Shown: positions 1 through 9,294 of the stretch, in pieces
Numbering within the stretch: the stretch's first letter is position 1
How the letters are laid out: every line of letters begins with the position of its first letter
Assembly: GCF_006385575.1 (NCBI RefSeq)
Contig: NZ_CP041040.1
Span: 2,418,001 to 2,482,000, forward strand
Length of the DNA: 64,000 nucleotides
Reading direction: 5' to 3'
DNA from: Microbacterium foliorum
GTDB taxonomy: Bacteria > Actinomycetota > Actinomycetes > Actinomycetales > Microbacteriaceae
Made by a program: the position numbers and the translations under genes
The notes under the pieces: model-generated
Databases searched by the model: none
What the model was told of the DNA's origin: nothing
What the model saw: the letters and a program-made list of their open reading frames with translations, nothing else

Positions 1-1025
1 CCGAACTGCGGCACCGACACCAGCGTGAAGTACGCACCGCCGATGCCGGCGATCGCGCCCGCGAGCAGCACGTTCCAGAAGCGCGTCGAGTTGACCTTGA
101 TGCCGACCGTGTCTGCGGCCTGCGGGTGCTCGCCGACGGCGCGGACGCGGAGTCCCCACTTCGTGCGGTACAGGCCCCAGGCGACGATGGCGACGGTGAT
201 GAACATGAGGTAGACGATGAACGTCTGGTTGAACAGCACCGGACCGATGATCGGGATGTCGCTGAGCAGCGGGATCTCGATGCGGCTGAAGCGCACCGGA
301 GTGTTGAGCTCGGTCTCGTTCGGTGCGAGCAGCGCACCGTAGAGGAAGCCGGTGAGACCGCTGACGAGCACGTTGAGCACCACACCGACGATCACCTGCT
401 CGACGAGGTACTTGATCGCGAACGCGGCCAGCACGGCGGCGACGAGCACGCCGCCGAGCATGGCGCCCAGCAGTCCGATGAACGGGCTGCCGGTGACGCT
501 CGAGAGCAGCGCGGCTGCGAACGCTCCGAGGAGCAGCTGGCCTTCGATGGCGACGTTGACCACACCCGCCCGCTCGCCGATGACGCCGCCGAGGGCGCCG
601 AACACGAGGGGGACGGAGAGGGAGACGGCTCCGAACAGCAGGCTGCTGACGGGCACGAGACCTCCGGCGCCCGCCCACACGAGGAACCCGAAGACGGCGA
701 TCACGCTGAAGGCGATCACGAGCCAGATCGAGGGCTTGCGGTACGTCCACGCCCGCAGGAACGCGAGCGCCGACAGCAGCGCGAGGATCACGATGACGAC
801 CCAGCTGGTCGGCCCCGTCGGCAGCGCCACATCGGGCAGCGCGAACGGTGACGACGGGTCGTTGAGCCGGAAGGTGCTGGTGCCGCTGCGCGGCACGAGC
901 AGGATCAGGAGCGCCAGCAGCACGGTGGCTGCGGCGAGGACGATCGGCGCCTTCAGGTGCCGCTCGCGCACGGTGGCGAGCTGCACGGTTCCGTCGGCGG
1001 CTTCGCTCTGGACGAGGGAGGTCAT
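1..1025 (-). CDS. BMP-type nucleoside ABC transporter, second permease (3' end cut off by window)
   Basis: Membrane permease of an importer for nucleosides or related ligands. About 341 codons are present; the gene runs off the left edge, so the C-terminus is missing. The ATG at 1025 overlaps the stop of the upstream permease in an ATGA junction, which fixes the start and implies translational coupling. The N-terminus (MTSLVQSEAADGTV) is followed by many hydrophobic segments. The family signature GERAGVVNVAIEGQ and the late motif LRVRAVGEHPQAADTVGI are visible, as in YufQ/NupQ-type permeases. It is the last visible gene of the lipoprotein-ATPase-permease-permease operon. The exact ligand cannot be read from sequence. 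Confidence 0.92.
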   Translation of the reverse strand, partial: MTSLVQSEAADGTVQLATVRERHLKAPIVLAAATVLLALLILLVPRSGTSTFRLNDPSSPFALPDVALPTGPTSWVVIVILALLSALAFLRAWTYRKPSIWLVIAFSVIAVFGFLVWAGAGGLVPVSSLLFGAVSLSVPLVFGALGGVIGERAGVVNVAIEGQLLLGAFAAALLSSVTGSPFIGLLGAMLGGVLVAAVLAAFAIKYLVEQVIVGVVLNVLVSGLTGFLYGALLAPNETELNTPVRFSRIEIPLLSDIPIIGPVLFNQTFIVYLMFITVAIVAWGLYRTKWGLRVRAVGEHPQAADTVGIKVNSTRFWNVLLAGAIAGIGGAYFTLVSVPQF

Positions 1026-2341
1026 GCGGTCACCGCCTTCTTCGTGGCCTTGGCTCGCGCCTTGGCAGCCTTCTCCACATCGGACTTGGGAAGGAAGAAC
1101 ACGGCTCGCAGGAGAGGCGGCGCGGCGATGAACAGCACGACGAGCGACTGGACGACGAGCACGATGTCGACGGGGATGTCCTGCGCCTGCATCGAGAACG
1201 ATCCTGCCTTGAGTGCGCCGAACAGGATGCCGGCGGCGAAGGTGCCCCAGGCGCGGCTGCGGCCGAGCAGGGCGACGGTGATCGCATCGAAGCCGATTCC
1301 GGCGTCGATGGTCTCGGTGATGCCGGTCGTGACCGCGCCCTGGACCTGGTTCATGCCCGCGAGACCGGCGAGAGCACCGGCGAGCAGCATGGCGTAGACG
1401 TAGACGCGCTGCACGCTGATTCCGGCCGCGCGCGCGGCGTGCGGGTTCTCGCCCACGGCGCGCATCCGCATTCCGAGCGAGGAGCGCTCGATCAGCCACC
1501 AGACGAACAGGGTCGCGATGATCACGATCACGAACCCGAGATCGAGCAGCGGGAACTGCGGCCCGAGGAGCTCGGGGAACTGCGCGCTCTCAGGGGTGGC
1601 GTAGCCGAGGGCCTGGTTCGTGCCCGGCTTCTGCAGCAGTCCGGGTGTGCGGATCATCCACAGCAGCAGGTAGTACGCCACGTAGTTGAGCATGATCGTG
1701 AGGATGACCTCGTGGGCGCCGGTGCGCGCCTTGAGCAGACCGGCGATCGCACCCCACAGTGCGCCACCGGCGATGCCGGCGATCAGGGTGACCGGGATGT
1801 GCAGCCAGAACGGCAGGTCGAGCTGGAAGGTGAGGAGACCGGCAGCCGCGACGCCGATCAGCATCTGACCGCGTGCACCGATGTTGAACAGGCCGACGCG
1901 GAACGCGAGGGCGACGCCGAGACCGGCGGCGATCAGCGGTGCGGCGAAGCCCAGCGTGTTGGTCAGCGGACGGATCTGGGCGGCGAAGTCAGCGCCTCGT
2001 GCGTTGAAGATCGCTCCGCGGACGAGTGCCTCGTAGCCGTTGTAGACCGCGTTCCAGATCGCGGCGAAGGTGTCGCTCGGACGCTGGAAGAAGTAGCCGG
2101 AGGCCTCCAGCACGTCCTCGTTGGTGAAGGCGATGAGGATGCCGCCGACGACCAGAGCGAGGAAGATCGCGAGGATCGTCGTGACGGCGCTGCCTCGGAG
2201 CATCTCCTTCAGGATCACGTTGCCGCGAGGAGGAGGCGGAACCGCGCCCGAATCGCGCATCGTCGTGGTCGTGTTGACCGAGAGCTGGTCGGCGGATCCC
2301 TGGCCCGCCGAGCTGCTCCCCTGTGGCGTCGTACCGCTCAT
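1022..2341 (-). CDS. BMP-type nucleoside ABC transporter, first permease
   Basis: Permease of 439 residues, YufP/NupP-like. A hydrophilic N-terminal tail of about 50 residues (Ser/Thr/Pro-rich) precedes roughly nine hydrophobic segments. Family motifs are FRVGLFNIGARGQMLIG near residue 150, GAHEVILTIMLNYVA near 210, and LGMRMRAVGENPHAARAAGI near 290-308. The C-terminus is a Lys/Ala-rich tail. Its ATG overlaps the stop of the ATPase gene, and its stop overlaps the next permease start, so the three genes are tightly coupled. It probably forms the heterodimeric channel with the product at 1-1025. Confidence 0.94.
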   Translation of the reverse strand: MSGTTPQGSSSAGQGSADQLSVNTTTTMRDSGAVPPPPRGNVILKEMLRGSAVTTILAIFLALVVGGILIAFTNEDVLEASGYFFQRPSDTFAAIWNAVYNGYEALVRGAIFNARGADFAAQIRPLTNTLGFAAPLIAAGLGVALAFRVGLFNIGARGQMLIGVAAAGLLTFQLDLPFWLHIPVTLIAGIAGGALWGAIAGLLKARTGAHEVILTIMLNYVAYYLLLWMIRTPGLLQKPGTNQALGYATPESAQFPELLGPQFPLLDLGFVIVIIATLFVWWLIERSSLGMRMRAVGENPHAARAAGISVQRVYVYAMLLAGALAGLAGMNQVQGAVTTGITETIDAGIGFDAITVALLGRSRAWGTFAAGILFGALKAGSFSMQAQDIPVDIVLVVQSLVVLFIAAPPLLRAVFFLPKSDVEKAAKARAKATKKAVTA

Positions 2342-3852
2342 GCGGCCACCTCTCCCTCGGCGGCGCCCGCCATCATCAGTCCCAGCGTCTCGCGCGGGGT
2401 GTCGCCGGGAACGATCCCGACGATCGTGCCTCTGTACATGACCGCGATGCGGTCGGCGAGAGCCGCCACCTCGTCGAGCTCGGTCGAGACGACCACGACG
2501 GGGATGCCCGCGTCTCTCGTCTCGATGATCCTCTTGTGGATGAACTCGATGGAGCCGACGTCGACTCCACGCGTCGGCTGCGCGGCGACGAGCAGCTTGA
2601 GCTCGCGGCTCATCTCCCGGGCGATCACGACCTTCTGCTGGTTTCCTCCGGAGAGGGTGCCTGCCGGAGTGTGCGGACCCTGCGTGCGGATGTCGTACTC
2701 GCTGATCCGTGCGCGGGCGAAGTCCTCGAGCGCGGATCGGCGGATGGTCCCGCCTCGGCTGAACTCCTCGTCGCCCGTGCGGTCGAGGATCAGGTTCTCC
2801 GCAACGGAGAAGCCCGCGACGAGTCCGTCCTCGGTGCGGTCCTCCGGAACGAAGCCGACACCGGCATCGAGAATGGCCCGCACGCTCTTGCCGACCAGTT
2901 CGGTGCCGCCGAGGGTGATCGATCCTTCGACCCTGGCCGCGAGGCCGACGATGGCCTCGACGAGCTCGGTCTGGCCGTTGCCCTGCACCCCGGCCACGGC
3001 GAGAACTTCACCTGGGCGCACGGAGAAGTCGATGCCATCGACGACGATGGCTCCCGCGGAGGTGAGCACGCGCAGGCCCTTGACGTCGAGGCCGCCCTCG
3101 CCGAGTCGCGGCGGATCCTTGTGCACCGTGAGCTCGACCGCACGTCCGACCATCAGAGAGGCCAGCTCGGCGTTGGTCGCCGTGGGCGACGCCTCGCCGA
3201 CGATGCGGCCGAGGCGGACGATCGTGATGGTGTCCGCGACCTCGCGCACCTCACGCAGCTTGTGGGTGATGAAGACGATCGCCGTGCCCTCGTCTCGGAG
3301 CTGACGCATGATGCCCATGAGCTCGTCGGTCTCCTGCGGCGTGAGCACGGCGGTGGGCTCATCGAAGACCAGGACCTTGGCGTCGCGCGAGAGCGCCTTG
3401 ATGATCTCGACGCGCTGCTGCACACCGACGGGGAGGTCGCCGACGACCGCGTCAGGGTCGATGTCGAAGCCGAAGCGGGCGGCGACGGCGCGGACGTGCT
3501 CACGCGCCTTCGTGATGTCGAGGGTGCCCAGGCCCTTGGTCTGCTCGTGGCCGAGCATGACGTTCTCGGCCACCGTGAACACGGGGACGAGCATGAAGTG
3601 CTGGTGCACCATGCCGATGCCGGCGTTCATCGCGTCGCCGGGGCCGCGGAACCGCTGGACGACGTCGTCCAGGAGGATCTCGCCCTCATCGGCCTGATAC
3701 AGCCCGTAGAGGACGTTCATCAGCGTGGACTTGCCTGCACCGTTCTCGCCGAGCAGCGCGTGGATCTGCCCCGGCTCGACGACCAGGTCGATGTGGTCGT
3801 TGGCCACCAGGGTTCCGAACCGCTTGGTGATACCGCGAAGTTCGAGCTTCAT
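2338..3852 (-). CDS. BMP-type nucleoside ABC transporter, double ATPase
   Basis: ATP-hydrolysing subunit of 504 residues with two fused nucleotide-binding domains. The first half has Walker [10 protein letters not shown] near residue 36, Walker B VLVFDEPTAVL, and a weak signature (PVGVQQRVEIIKAL). The second half has a degenerate Walker A (GVQGNGQTEL), a full signature [15 protein letters not shown], and AAQPTRGVDVGS where a Walker B acid is expected. This asymmetric pattern is normal for the ribose/BMP-type double ATPases. The ATG follows TAAGGT by six bases with no ribosome binding site, so an internal leaderless promoter is possible after the hairpin at 3963-3997. Confidence 0.95.
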   Translation of the reverse strand: MKLELRGITKRFGTLVANDHIDLVVEPGQIHALLGENGAGKSTLMNVLYGLYQADEGEILLDDVVQRFRGPGDAMNAGIGMVHQHFMLVPVFTVAENVMLGHEQTKGLGTLDITKAREHVRAVAARFGFDIDPDAVVGDLPVGVQQRVEIIKALSRDAKVLVFDEPTAVLTPQETDELMGIMRQLRDEGTAIVFITHKLREVREVADTITIVRLGRIVGEASPTATNAELASLMVGRAVELTVHKDPPRLGEGGLDVKGLRVLTSAGAIVVDGIDFSVRPGEVLAVAGVQGNGQTELVEAIVGLAARVEGSITLGGTELVGKSVRAILDAGVGFVPEDRTEDGLVAGFSVAENLILDRTGDEEFSRGGTIRRSALEDFARARISEYDIRTQGPHTPAGTLSGGNQQKVVIAREMSRELKLLVAAQPTRGVDVGSIEFIHKRIIETRDAGIPVVVVSTELDEVAALADRIAVMYRGTIVGIVPGDTPRETLGLMMAGAAEGEVAA

Positions 3853-3858
3853 ATCTGC

Positions 3859-3864
3859 ACCTTA
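3859..3864 (-). promoter_or_regulatory. Candidate leaderless -10 (TAAGGT) for the BMP ATPase gene
   Basis: TAAGGT lies exactly six bases before the ATG at 3852, and no Shine-Dalgarno sequence is present. It is placed just downstream of a strong hairpin, so it could restart transcription for the ATPase and permease genes. No convincing -35 is visible. Confidence 0.45.
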
Positions 3865-3962
3865 TCCAGAAGTGTCATCCAGAAGAGTCCGAAGAATCTT
3901 CGGCGCATCGTACGGGGATCGCCCGGATGCGCCGCGAACAGTCGTCTTCGTCCGTCCACGGC

Positions 3963-3997
3963 GCGGGGCGAGTGGCCGCTTGCACCACTCGCCCCGC
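3963..3997 (-). terminator. Intra-operon hairpin between lipoprotein and ATPase genes
   Basis: A perfect 13-base-pair inverted repeat (arms 3963-3975 and 3985-3997, nine-base loop) begins 17 bases after the stop of the BMP lipoprotein gene. There is no T-run. A partial terminator or mRNA-stabilising hairpin at this place would keep the binding protein in excess over the membrane subunits. Confidence 0.7.
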
Positions 3998-4013
3998 CAT
4001 GGATGTGAACTGC

Positions 4014-5126
4014 TTACGGGGAGTTCTCCGACTCCACCGTGATGTCACCCGAGATGATCTGCTCCTGCAGAGCCGTGATCTCGTCGAGCAGCCCGTCGGG
4101 CAGGTCGCCCTCGAAGGCACCGAAGCCCGAGAGCTTGACGCCCTCGTTCTCGAGCGTGCCGATGTAGGGAGCCGGGTCGAAGTCGCCCTCGGATGCGGCG
4201 ACGGTCGCGTCCTCGACGGCCACGTCGATGGCCTTCATGATCGAGAAGAGGGTGACGTCGGCCACGCTCTCATCGGCCACCGCGAGGTCGCTGTCGACGC
4301 CGACCAGCAGCGTGTCCTTGCCGCTGTCGGCGATGGCCGCAGCAGCGCTCTGGTAGATCGGTCCACCGACCGGGAGGATCACGTCGACACCCTGGTCGAG
4401 CACGCCCTGGGCGGTCTGCTTGGCGGTGTCGTTCGCGTCGAAGCCTCCGGTGAAGGAGCCCTTCTGCGTGGCGGCGTCCCAGCCGAAGACCTCGACGGCG
4501 CCCGACTTGTCCTCGTTGTACTTCTCGACGCCGAGCTGGAAGCCGTCCATGAACACGGCGACCGACGGGATCTGCATTCCGCCGAAGGTGCCGACCTTGT
4601 TCACGCCCGATGCGGCAGACCAGCCGGCCGCGGCGTAGCCACCGAGGTAGGCGGCCTGAGCCGTGTCGAAGACGAGGGGCTTGATGTTGGGAGCATCGGT
4701 GGTGCCGTCGAAGTCGTTGTCGGCGTAGTCGTCGATGATCGCGTAGTCGATCTCGGGGTTGGCGAGAGCGGACTCGACGGTCGCGGCCGAGAGCTTGAAG
4801 CCGACGGCGACGATGAGCGAGCAGCCCTCCGAGACAGCGGTCTCGAGGTTCGGTGCGTAGTCGTTGTCGTTGGCCGACTCGAACTCGATCGGCTCGACGC
4901 CGAGAGTCTCCGCTGCGCGGTCCATGCCCTCCTTGGCGGACTGGTTGAACGACTTGTCGTTCCAGCCACCCGCGTCCGAGACGAGGCAGGGGATGAAGTC
5001 GGAGTCGGCCTCGCCGCCGCCGGTGCCGCCCGATTCGGTGGGAGCCTGGCCGCAGCCGGCAAGTGCGAAGACGACGCCAGCGGCGATGGTCGCGCCGAGC
5101 AGCTTCTTGGTGGTGGAGATGGTCAA
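4014..5126 (-). CDS. BMP family nucleoside-binding lipoprotein
   Basis: Extracellular substrate-binding lipoprotein of 370 residues. A signal peptide ends in the lipobox LAGC with the modified cysteine at residue 25. The Bmp/PnrA family signature DAGGWNDKSFNQSAKEGMDRA region follows near residue 50. The start is a TTG at 5126 with a good ribosome binding site (AGGAGG at 5133-5138, six-base spacing). The nearer ATG at 5131 is out of frame and reads only ATG AGT TGA. It is the first gene of the operon that continues to the ATPase and two permeases, and probably delivers nucleosides or a similar ligand. Confidence 0.94.
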   Translation of the reverse strand: MTISTTKKLLGATIAAGVVFALAGCGQAPTESGGTGGGEADSDFIPCLVSDAGGWNDKSFNQSAKEGMDRAAETLGVEPIEFESANDNDYAPNLETAVSEGCSLIVAVGFKLSAATVESALANPEIDYAIIDDYADNDFDGTTDAPNIKPLVFDTAQAAYLGGYAAAGWSAASGVNKVGTFGGMQIPSVAVFMDGFQLGVEKYNEDKSGAVEVFGWDAATQKGSFTGGFDANDTAKQTAQGVLDQGVDVILPVGGPIYQSAAAAIADSGKDTLLVGVDSDLAVADESVADVTLFSIMKAIDVAVEDATVAASEGDFDPAPYIGTLENEGVKLSGFGAFEGDLPDGLLDEITALQEQIISGDITVESENSP

Positions 5127-5273
5127 CTCATGCCTCCTGAACGGTGCCGCGGCCCTCGCGGATCGCTCAAAGTTACCCAGTGTTTCGACTTTTGTGCATG
5201 CACGAGGGCGAAGCGCTGGCGAATGGTTACAAAGCTGAAACCAAGACAGCCGATGAGCGACCGAGCGTGCTCA
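5127..5273. other. Intergenic region upstream of the BMP operon
   Basis: The 147 bases between the manC stop and the BMP lipoprotein start must hold the operon promoter. The only element I can place is the ribosome binding site at 5133-5138. No convincing -35/-10 pair, riboswitch or terminator is visible. Confidence 0.4.
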
Positions 5274-6389
5274 TCAGAGCACGTCGCTCCGCCCGGTCAG
5301 CTTCAGGGACTCGACGACGCCCTTCACCCGTTGCGCGTGCTCGACGGTGGTGACGAGCAGGGCGTCGGGGGTGTCGACCACGACGATGTCCTTCACGCCG
5401 ATCAGGCTGATCACGCGAGAGGTCTGACTGACCAGGATGCCGCTGGCCGCATCCGACAGCACGCGGGCTTTCGGCCCGAGCACGGCGAGGTCGTTCTTCC
5501 GACCGTTGTTGATGAGCTTGGTGAGGGACGCGAAGTCCCCCACGTCGTCCCAATCGAAGTGACCGGGCACGACCGCGAGGCGCCCGCGTCGCGCAGCAGG
5601 TTCGGCCACCGCGTAGTCGATCGCGATCTTCTTCAACCCGGGCCAGATCCGATCCACGGCGGGGCCGCGGCGCTCGCGGTCGTCCCACGCCTCGGCGAGC
5701 TCGAGCAGCCCGGCGTGCAGGGCCGGTTCGTTCGCGGCGAGCTCATCGAGCAGCACACTCGCCTTGGCGATGAACATGCCCGCGTTCCAGAGGTAGCCGC
5801 GGTCGGCGAAGTAGGCCTTGGCGGTGTCGAGGTCGGGCTTCTCGACGAAGCTCTCGACCAGGGCCGCCTCGCGCGCCCCCTCGACCACGAGCTCCGCTCC
5901 CCTCTTGATGTAGCCGAAGCCGATCGCGGGCTCGGTCGGGGAGATGCCGATCGTGCAGATGTATCCCTCCCGCGCGACCTCGACGGCGTCACGCACGGCG
6001 AACTCGAACACACGTGTGCTGCGGATGACGTGGTCGGCGCTGAACGAGCCGATGATCACGTCGGGGTCTCGTCGATGCAGGATCGCGGCCGCCAACCCGA
6101 TCGCCGCCGCGGATTCGCGCGGCTCCGACTCCAGGAACACATTCAGATCCGGTATTCCGGGCAGCTCCGCCTCCACGGCCGCGCGGTGGGCCCGCCCCGT
6201 GACCACGGCGATGCGGTCGGCCCCGGCCAGCGGCTCCAGCCTGTCCCAGGTGTCACGCAGCAGCGAGTGCCCCGAGCCTGTGAGATCGTGCAGGAATTTC
6301 GGCGCGTCCGCACGCGAGAGGGGCCAGAGTCGGCTGCCGATTCCGCCGGCGGGGATCACGGCGTAGAAGTTCTCGATGGGTTGGCTCAC
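5274..6389 (-). CDS. manC: Mannose-1-phosphate guanylyltransferase
   Basis: Makes GDP-mannose from mannose 1-phosphate and GTP for glycan and glycolipid synthesis. It has 371 residues, the length of the single-domain enzyme without a fused isomerase. The N-terminal nucleotidyltransferase loop AVIPAGGIGSRLWPLSR is intact, followed by APKFL, ESEPRESAAAIGLA, GSFSADHVI, SFVEKPD and YLWNAGMFI. I chose the GTG at 6389 because the match begins at SQPIENFYAVIPAGG. An upstream ATG at 6431 would add 14 unrelated residues. TACCCT lies six bases before the GTG, so the mRNA is probably leaderless. It is divergent from the sdh operon. Confidence 0.93.
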   Translation of the reverse strand: MSQPIENFYAVIPAGGIGSRLWPLSRADAPKFLHDLTGSGHSLLRDTWDRLEPLAGADRIAVVTGRAHRAAVEAELPGIPDLNVFLESEPRESAAAIGLAAAILHRRDPDVIIGSFSADHVIRSTRVFEFAVRDAVEVAREGYICTIGISPTEPAIGFGYIKRGAELVVEGAREAALVESFVEKPDLDTAKAYFADRGYLWNAGMFIAKASVLLDELAANEPALHAGLLELAEAWDDRERRGPAVDRIWPGLKKIAIDYAVAEPAARRGRLAVVPGHFDWDDVGDFASLTKLINNGRKNDLAVLGPKARVLSDAASGILVSQTSRVISLIGVKDIVVVDTPDALLVTTVEHAQRVKGVVESLKLTGRSDVL

Positions 6390-6395
6390 CCCGCA

Positions 6396-6401
6396 AGGGT
6401 A
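6396..6401 (-). promoter_or_regulatory. Candidate leaderless -10 (TACCCT) of manC
   Basis: TACCCT ends six bases before the GTG at 6389, which would place the transcript start at the start codon. The expected -35 position falls inside the palindrome at 6414-6429. Confidence 0.5.
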
Positions 6402-6413
6402 GCGCCCCGGAAA

Positions 6414-6429
6414 GTCTCGACATCGAGAC
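6414..6429. promoter_or_regulatory. Palindrome in the manC/sdh divergent region
   Basis: GTCTCGA-CA-TCGAGAC has perfect 7-base arms. It covers the place where the manC -35 would be, and lies about 45 bases upstream of the likely sdh -10. It looks like a repressor or activator operator; I cannot name the regulator. Confidence 0.5.
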
Positions 6430-6470
6430 ACTTAGGCTCCCCTTCGTCGCCCGGGGTCGCCTCACGGGAA

Positions 6471-6476
6471 TAGGAT
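6471..6476 (+). promoter_or_regulatory. Candidate -10 (TAGGAT) of the sdh operon
   Basis: TAGGAT matches the TAnnnT hexamers seen before other genes here. It would give a leader of about 85 bases before sdhC, which has a normal ribosome binding site (AGGGAGGA at 6555-6562). Confidence 0.45.
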
Positions 6477-6568
6477 GGTGTCCGATCGGCCGTGCCTGAT
6501 GACAGCAGGCTCACGCTTGGAAGACGCACCGCACGCGACCGAGTCACTTCGATCCAGGGAGGACGACC

Positions 6569-7003
6569 GTGTCCACAAGCGCTCGCTTGACACCGTCGAT
6601 TTCGGAAACCACTTCCAAGACGCCCCGCGGCACCCTCTACCGGGGTCGCGAAGGCATGTGGTCGTGGGTGCTTCACCGCATCACCGGAGTCGCCATCTTC
6701 TTCTTCCTGTTGGTGCATGTGCTCGACACTGCACTCATCAGGGTCTCCCCTGAGGCGTACAACGCCGTCATCGGCACGTACAAGAACCCGATCATGGCGC
6801 TCGGCGAGGTCGTGCTGGTGGCCGGCATCGTGTTCCACGCGATGAACGGTCTCCGCATCATCGCCGTCGACTTCTGGTCGAAGGGGGCGAAGTACCAGCG
6901 TCAGCTCTTCTGGGGCGTGCTTCTCGTGTGGGGCATCATCATGGCCGGCTTCGTGCCTCGCCACCTGATGCTCGCGTTCGCCGGCTTCGGAGGAGGACAC
7001 TGA
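6569..7003 (+). CDS. sdhC: Succinate dehydrogenase cytochrome b556 subunit
   Basis: Membrane anchor of complex II, 144 residues, which helps pass electrons from succinate to the quinone pool. Three hydrophobic segments are visible. The family motif HRITGVAIFFFLLVHVLDTAL and the conserved FHAMNGLRII carry the His and Arg residues expected near haem and quinone. The GTG start at 6569 has AGGGAGGA seven bases upstream. The stop overlaps the sdhD ATG in a TGATG junction, so it is the first gene of the sdhCDAB operon. Confidence 0.95.
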   Translation: MSTSARLTPSISETTSKTPRGTLYRGREGMWSWVLHRITGVAIFFFLLVHVLDTALIRVSPEAYNAVIGTYKNPIMALGEVVLVAGIVFHAMNGLRIIAVDFWSKGAKYQRQLFWGVLLVWGIIMAGFVPRHLMLAFAGFGGGH

Positions 7004-7446
7004 TGACCGCTCAGACCGTCGCACCCCCTGTCCGCCGTCAGCGCGGATTCAACCTCGAGAAGTGGGGCTGGCTCTTCATGCGCGCCTCCGGCGTCGTGCT
7101 CGTCGTTCTCATCTTCGGCCACCTGTTCATCAACCTGATGGTGGGCGAGGGCATCCACGCCCTGGACTTCGCGTTCATCGCCGGCAAGTTCGCCACGCCG
7201 TTCTGGCAGTGGTGGGACGTCATCATGCTCTGGCTCGCGCTGATCCACGGCGCCAACGGCATGCGCACGATCGTCAACGACTACGTGACGAACAACACCG
7301 CTCGCAAGGCGCTGATCTGGGCCCTCGGCCTGGCCGCAGCCCTGCTCATCATCCTCGGCACCCTGGTCGTCTTCACCTTCGACCCGTGCCTCGGCGTGAC
7401 CGAGTCGAGCACACTGTGGGAACAGTGCCAGACGCTGGTCAAGTAG
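7003..7446 (+). CDS. sdhD: Succinate dehydrogenase hydrophobic membrane anchor
   Basis: Second membrane anchor of complex II, 147 residues with three hydrophobic segments. The first is near residues 28-50 and the motif [18 protein letters not shown] lies near residue 80, giving the conserved His and Arg. The start [12 protein letters not shown] is fixed by the TGATG overlap with sdhC. The gene ends 19 bases before sdhA. Together with sdhC it anchors SdhAB to the inner face of the membrane. Confidence 0.94.
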   Translation: MTAQTVAPPVRRQRGFNLEKWGWLFMRASGVVLVVLIFGHLFINLMVGEGIHALDFAFIAGKFATPFWQWWDVIMLWLALIHGANGMRTIVNDYVTNNTARKALIWALGLAAALLIILGTLVVFTFDPCLGVTESSTLWEQCQTLVK

Positions 7447-7465
7447 AAGAGAAGGCATACGAGAA

Positions 7466-9292
7466 GTGACTACCGAGACCCAGGATTCCGTCGTGCGCGA
7501 CGGCGTGCACTACCACCAGTTCGACATCGTCATCGTGGGCGCCGGCGGCGCCGGCATGCGAGCCGCCATCGAGGCGGGCTCCGGCGCGAAGACCGCGGTC
7601 ATCTCCAAGCTCTACCCGACGCGTTCGCACACCGGTGCGGCTCAGGGAGGCATGGCGGCTGCACTCGCGAACGTCGAGGAGGACAGCTGGGAGTGGCACA
7701 CCTTCGACACCGTCAAGGGTGGCGACTATCTGGTCGACCAGGATGCTGCGGAGATCCTCGCCAAGGAGGCGATCGACGCGGTCATCGACCTCGAGAACAT
7801 GGGTCTGCCCTTCAACCGCACGCCCGAGGGGAAGATCGACCAGCGTCGATTCGGCGGCCACACCGCCGAGCACGGCAAGACCCCGGTGCGCCGCGCATGC
7901 TACGCCGCCGACCGCACCGGCCACATGATCCTCCAGACGCTCTTCCAGAACTGCGTCAAGCTCGGCATCAACTTCTTCAACGAGTTCTACGTGCTCGACC
8001 TGCTCACGGTGAAGGATGCCGACGGCAAGACCCAGGTCTCGGGCGTCGTCGCCTACGACCTGTCCACGGGTGAGCTGCACGTGTTCCAGGCCAAGGCCGT
8101 GATCTTCGCGACCGGCGGCTTCGGCAAGATCTTCAAGACGACCTCGAACGCGCACACCCTCACGGGTGACGGTGTCGGCATCGTCTGGCGCAAGGGCCTC
8201 CCCCTCGAGGACCTCGAGTTCTTCCAGTTCCACCCGACCGGCCTCGCCGGACTCGGCATCCTCCTCACCGAGGGCGCTCGCGGCGAGGGAGCCATCCTGC
8301 GCAACGCCTCGGGCGAGCGCTTCATGGAGCGCTACGCCCCGACCATCAAGGACCTCGCGCCTCGCGACATCGTCGCCCGCTGCATGGTGCAGGAGGTGGC
8401 CGAAGGCCGCGGCGCCGGTCCGCACAAGGACTACGTGCTGCTGGACTGCACGCACCTGGGTGCCGAGGTGCTCGAGACCAAGCTTCCGGACATCACGGAG
8501 TTCGCTCGCACGTACCTGGGCGTCGACCCGGTCGTCGAGCCCGTGCCGGTGATGCCTACTGCGCACTACGCGATGGGCGGCATCCCCACGAACAACGACG
8601 CAGAGGTTCTCGCCGACAACACCACGGTCGTCCCGGGTCTCTACGCCGCCGGCGAGTGCGCCTGCGTCTCGGTGCACGGCGCCAACCGTCTCGGCACCAA
8701 CTCGCTTCTGGACATCAACGTGTTCGGCAAGCGCGCAGGCCGCAACGCGGTGGAGTACGTCAAGACCGCCGAGTTCGTGCCGCTGCCTGAGAACCCCGCC
8801 GGGTTCGTCTCCGACATGCTCGAAGGCCTGCGCAACAACCAGGGCACCGAGCGCATCGCCGTGCTCCGCAAGGCGCTGCAGGACGAGATGGACAAGGGCG
8901 CGCAGGTCTTCCGCACGCACGAGTCGCTGGAGCACGTGCTCGGTGTCATCAAGGAGCTGCGCGACCGGTACATGAACGTGCACGTCGACGACAAGGGCAA
9001 GCGGTTCAACACCGACCTGCTCGAGGCCGTCGAGCTGGGGTTCCTGCTCGACATCGCCGAGGTCGTCGTCTACGCCGCGCAGAACCGCGAGGAGAGCCGC
9101 GGCGGCCACATGCGCGACGACTTCCCCACTCGCAATGACGAGAAGTACATGCAGCACACGATGGCCTATCTCACGGGCGATCCGCACTCCTCCACTCCGA
9201 GCGATCACATCAAGCTCGACTGGAAGCCGGTCGTGTTCACGAAGAACGAGCAGGGCGAGTTGAACTACCCGCCGATGGAGAGGAAGTACTGA
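7466..9292 (+). CDS. sdhA: Succinate dehydrogenase flavoprotein subunit
   Basis: Catalytic subunit, 608 residues, which oxidises succinate to fumarate with covalently bound FAD. The dinucleotide fold [17 protein letters not shown] is at residues 21-37. His55 in [10 protein letters not shown] is the expected FAD attachment residue. [17 protein letters not shown] and [15 protein letters not shown] are the substrate and flavin motifs. The start is GTG at 7466, shortly after GAAGGC. sdhB follows after two bases, so the two are coupled. No residue loss is visible. Confidence 0.97.
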   Translation: MTTETQDSVVRDGVHYHQFDIVIVGAGGAGMRAAIEAGSGAKTAVISKLYPTRSHTGAAQGGMAAALANVEEDSWEWHTFDTVKGGDYLVDQDAAEILAKEAIDAVIDLENMGLPFNRTPEGKIDQRRFGGHTAEHGKTPVRRACYAADRTGHMILQTLFQNCVKLGINFFNEFYVLDLLTVKDADGKTQVSGVVAYDLSTGELHVFQAKAVIFATGGFGKIFKTTSNAHTLTGDGVGIVWRKGLPLEDLEFFQFHPTGLAGLGILLTEGARGEGAILRNASGERFMERYAPTIKDLAPRDIVARCMVQEVAEGRGAGPHKDYVLLDCTHLGAEVLETKLPDITEFARTYLGVDPVVEPVPVMPTAHYAMGGIPTNNDAEVLADNTTVVPGLYAAGECACVSVHGANRLGTNSLLDINVFGKRAGRNAVEYVKTAEFVPLPENPAGFVSDMLEGLRNNQGTERIAVLRKALQDEMDKGAQVFRTHESLEHVLGVIKELRDRYMNVHVDDKGKRFNTDLLEAVELGFLLDIAEVVVYAAQNREESRGGHMRDDFPTRNDEKYMQHTMAYLTGDPHSSTPSDHIKLDWKPVVFTKNEQGELNYPPMERKY

Positions 9293-9294
9293 GC

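Noticed and set aside
3927..6473. An 848-codon open frame on the plus strand
   Set aside because: It is antisense to the BMP lipoprotein and manC genes, which have clear family motifs.
7439..9208. A 589-codon frame opposite sdhA
   Set aside because: It is a codon-bias shadow of sdhA and lacks recognisable domains.
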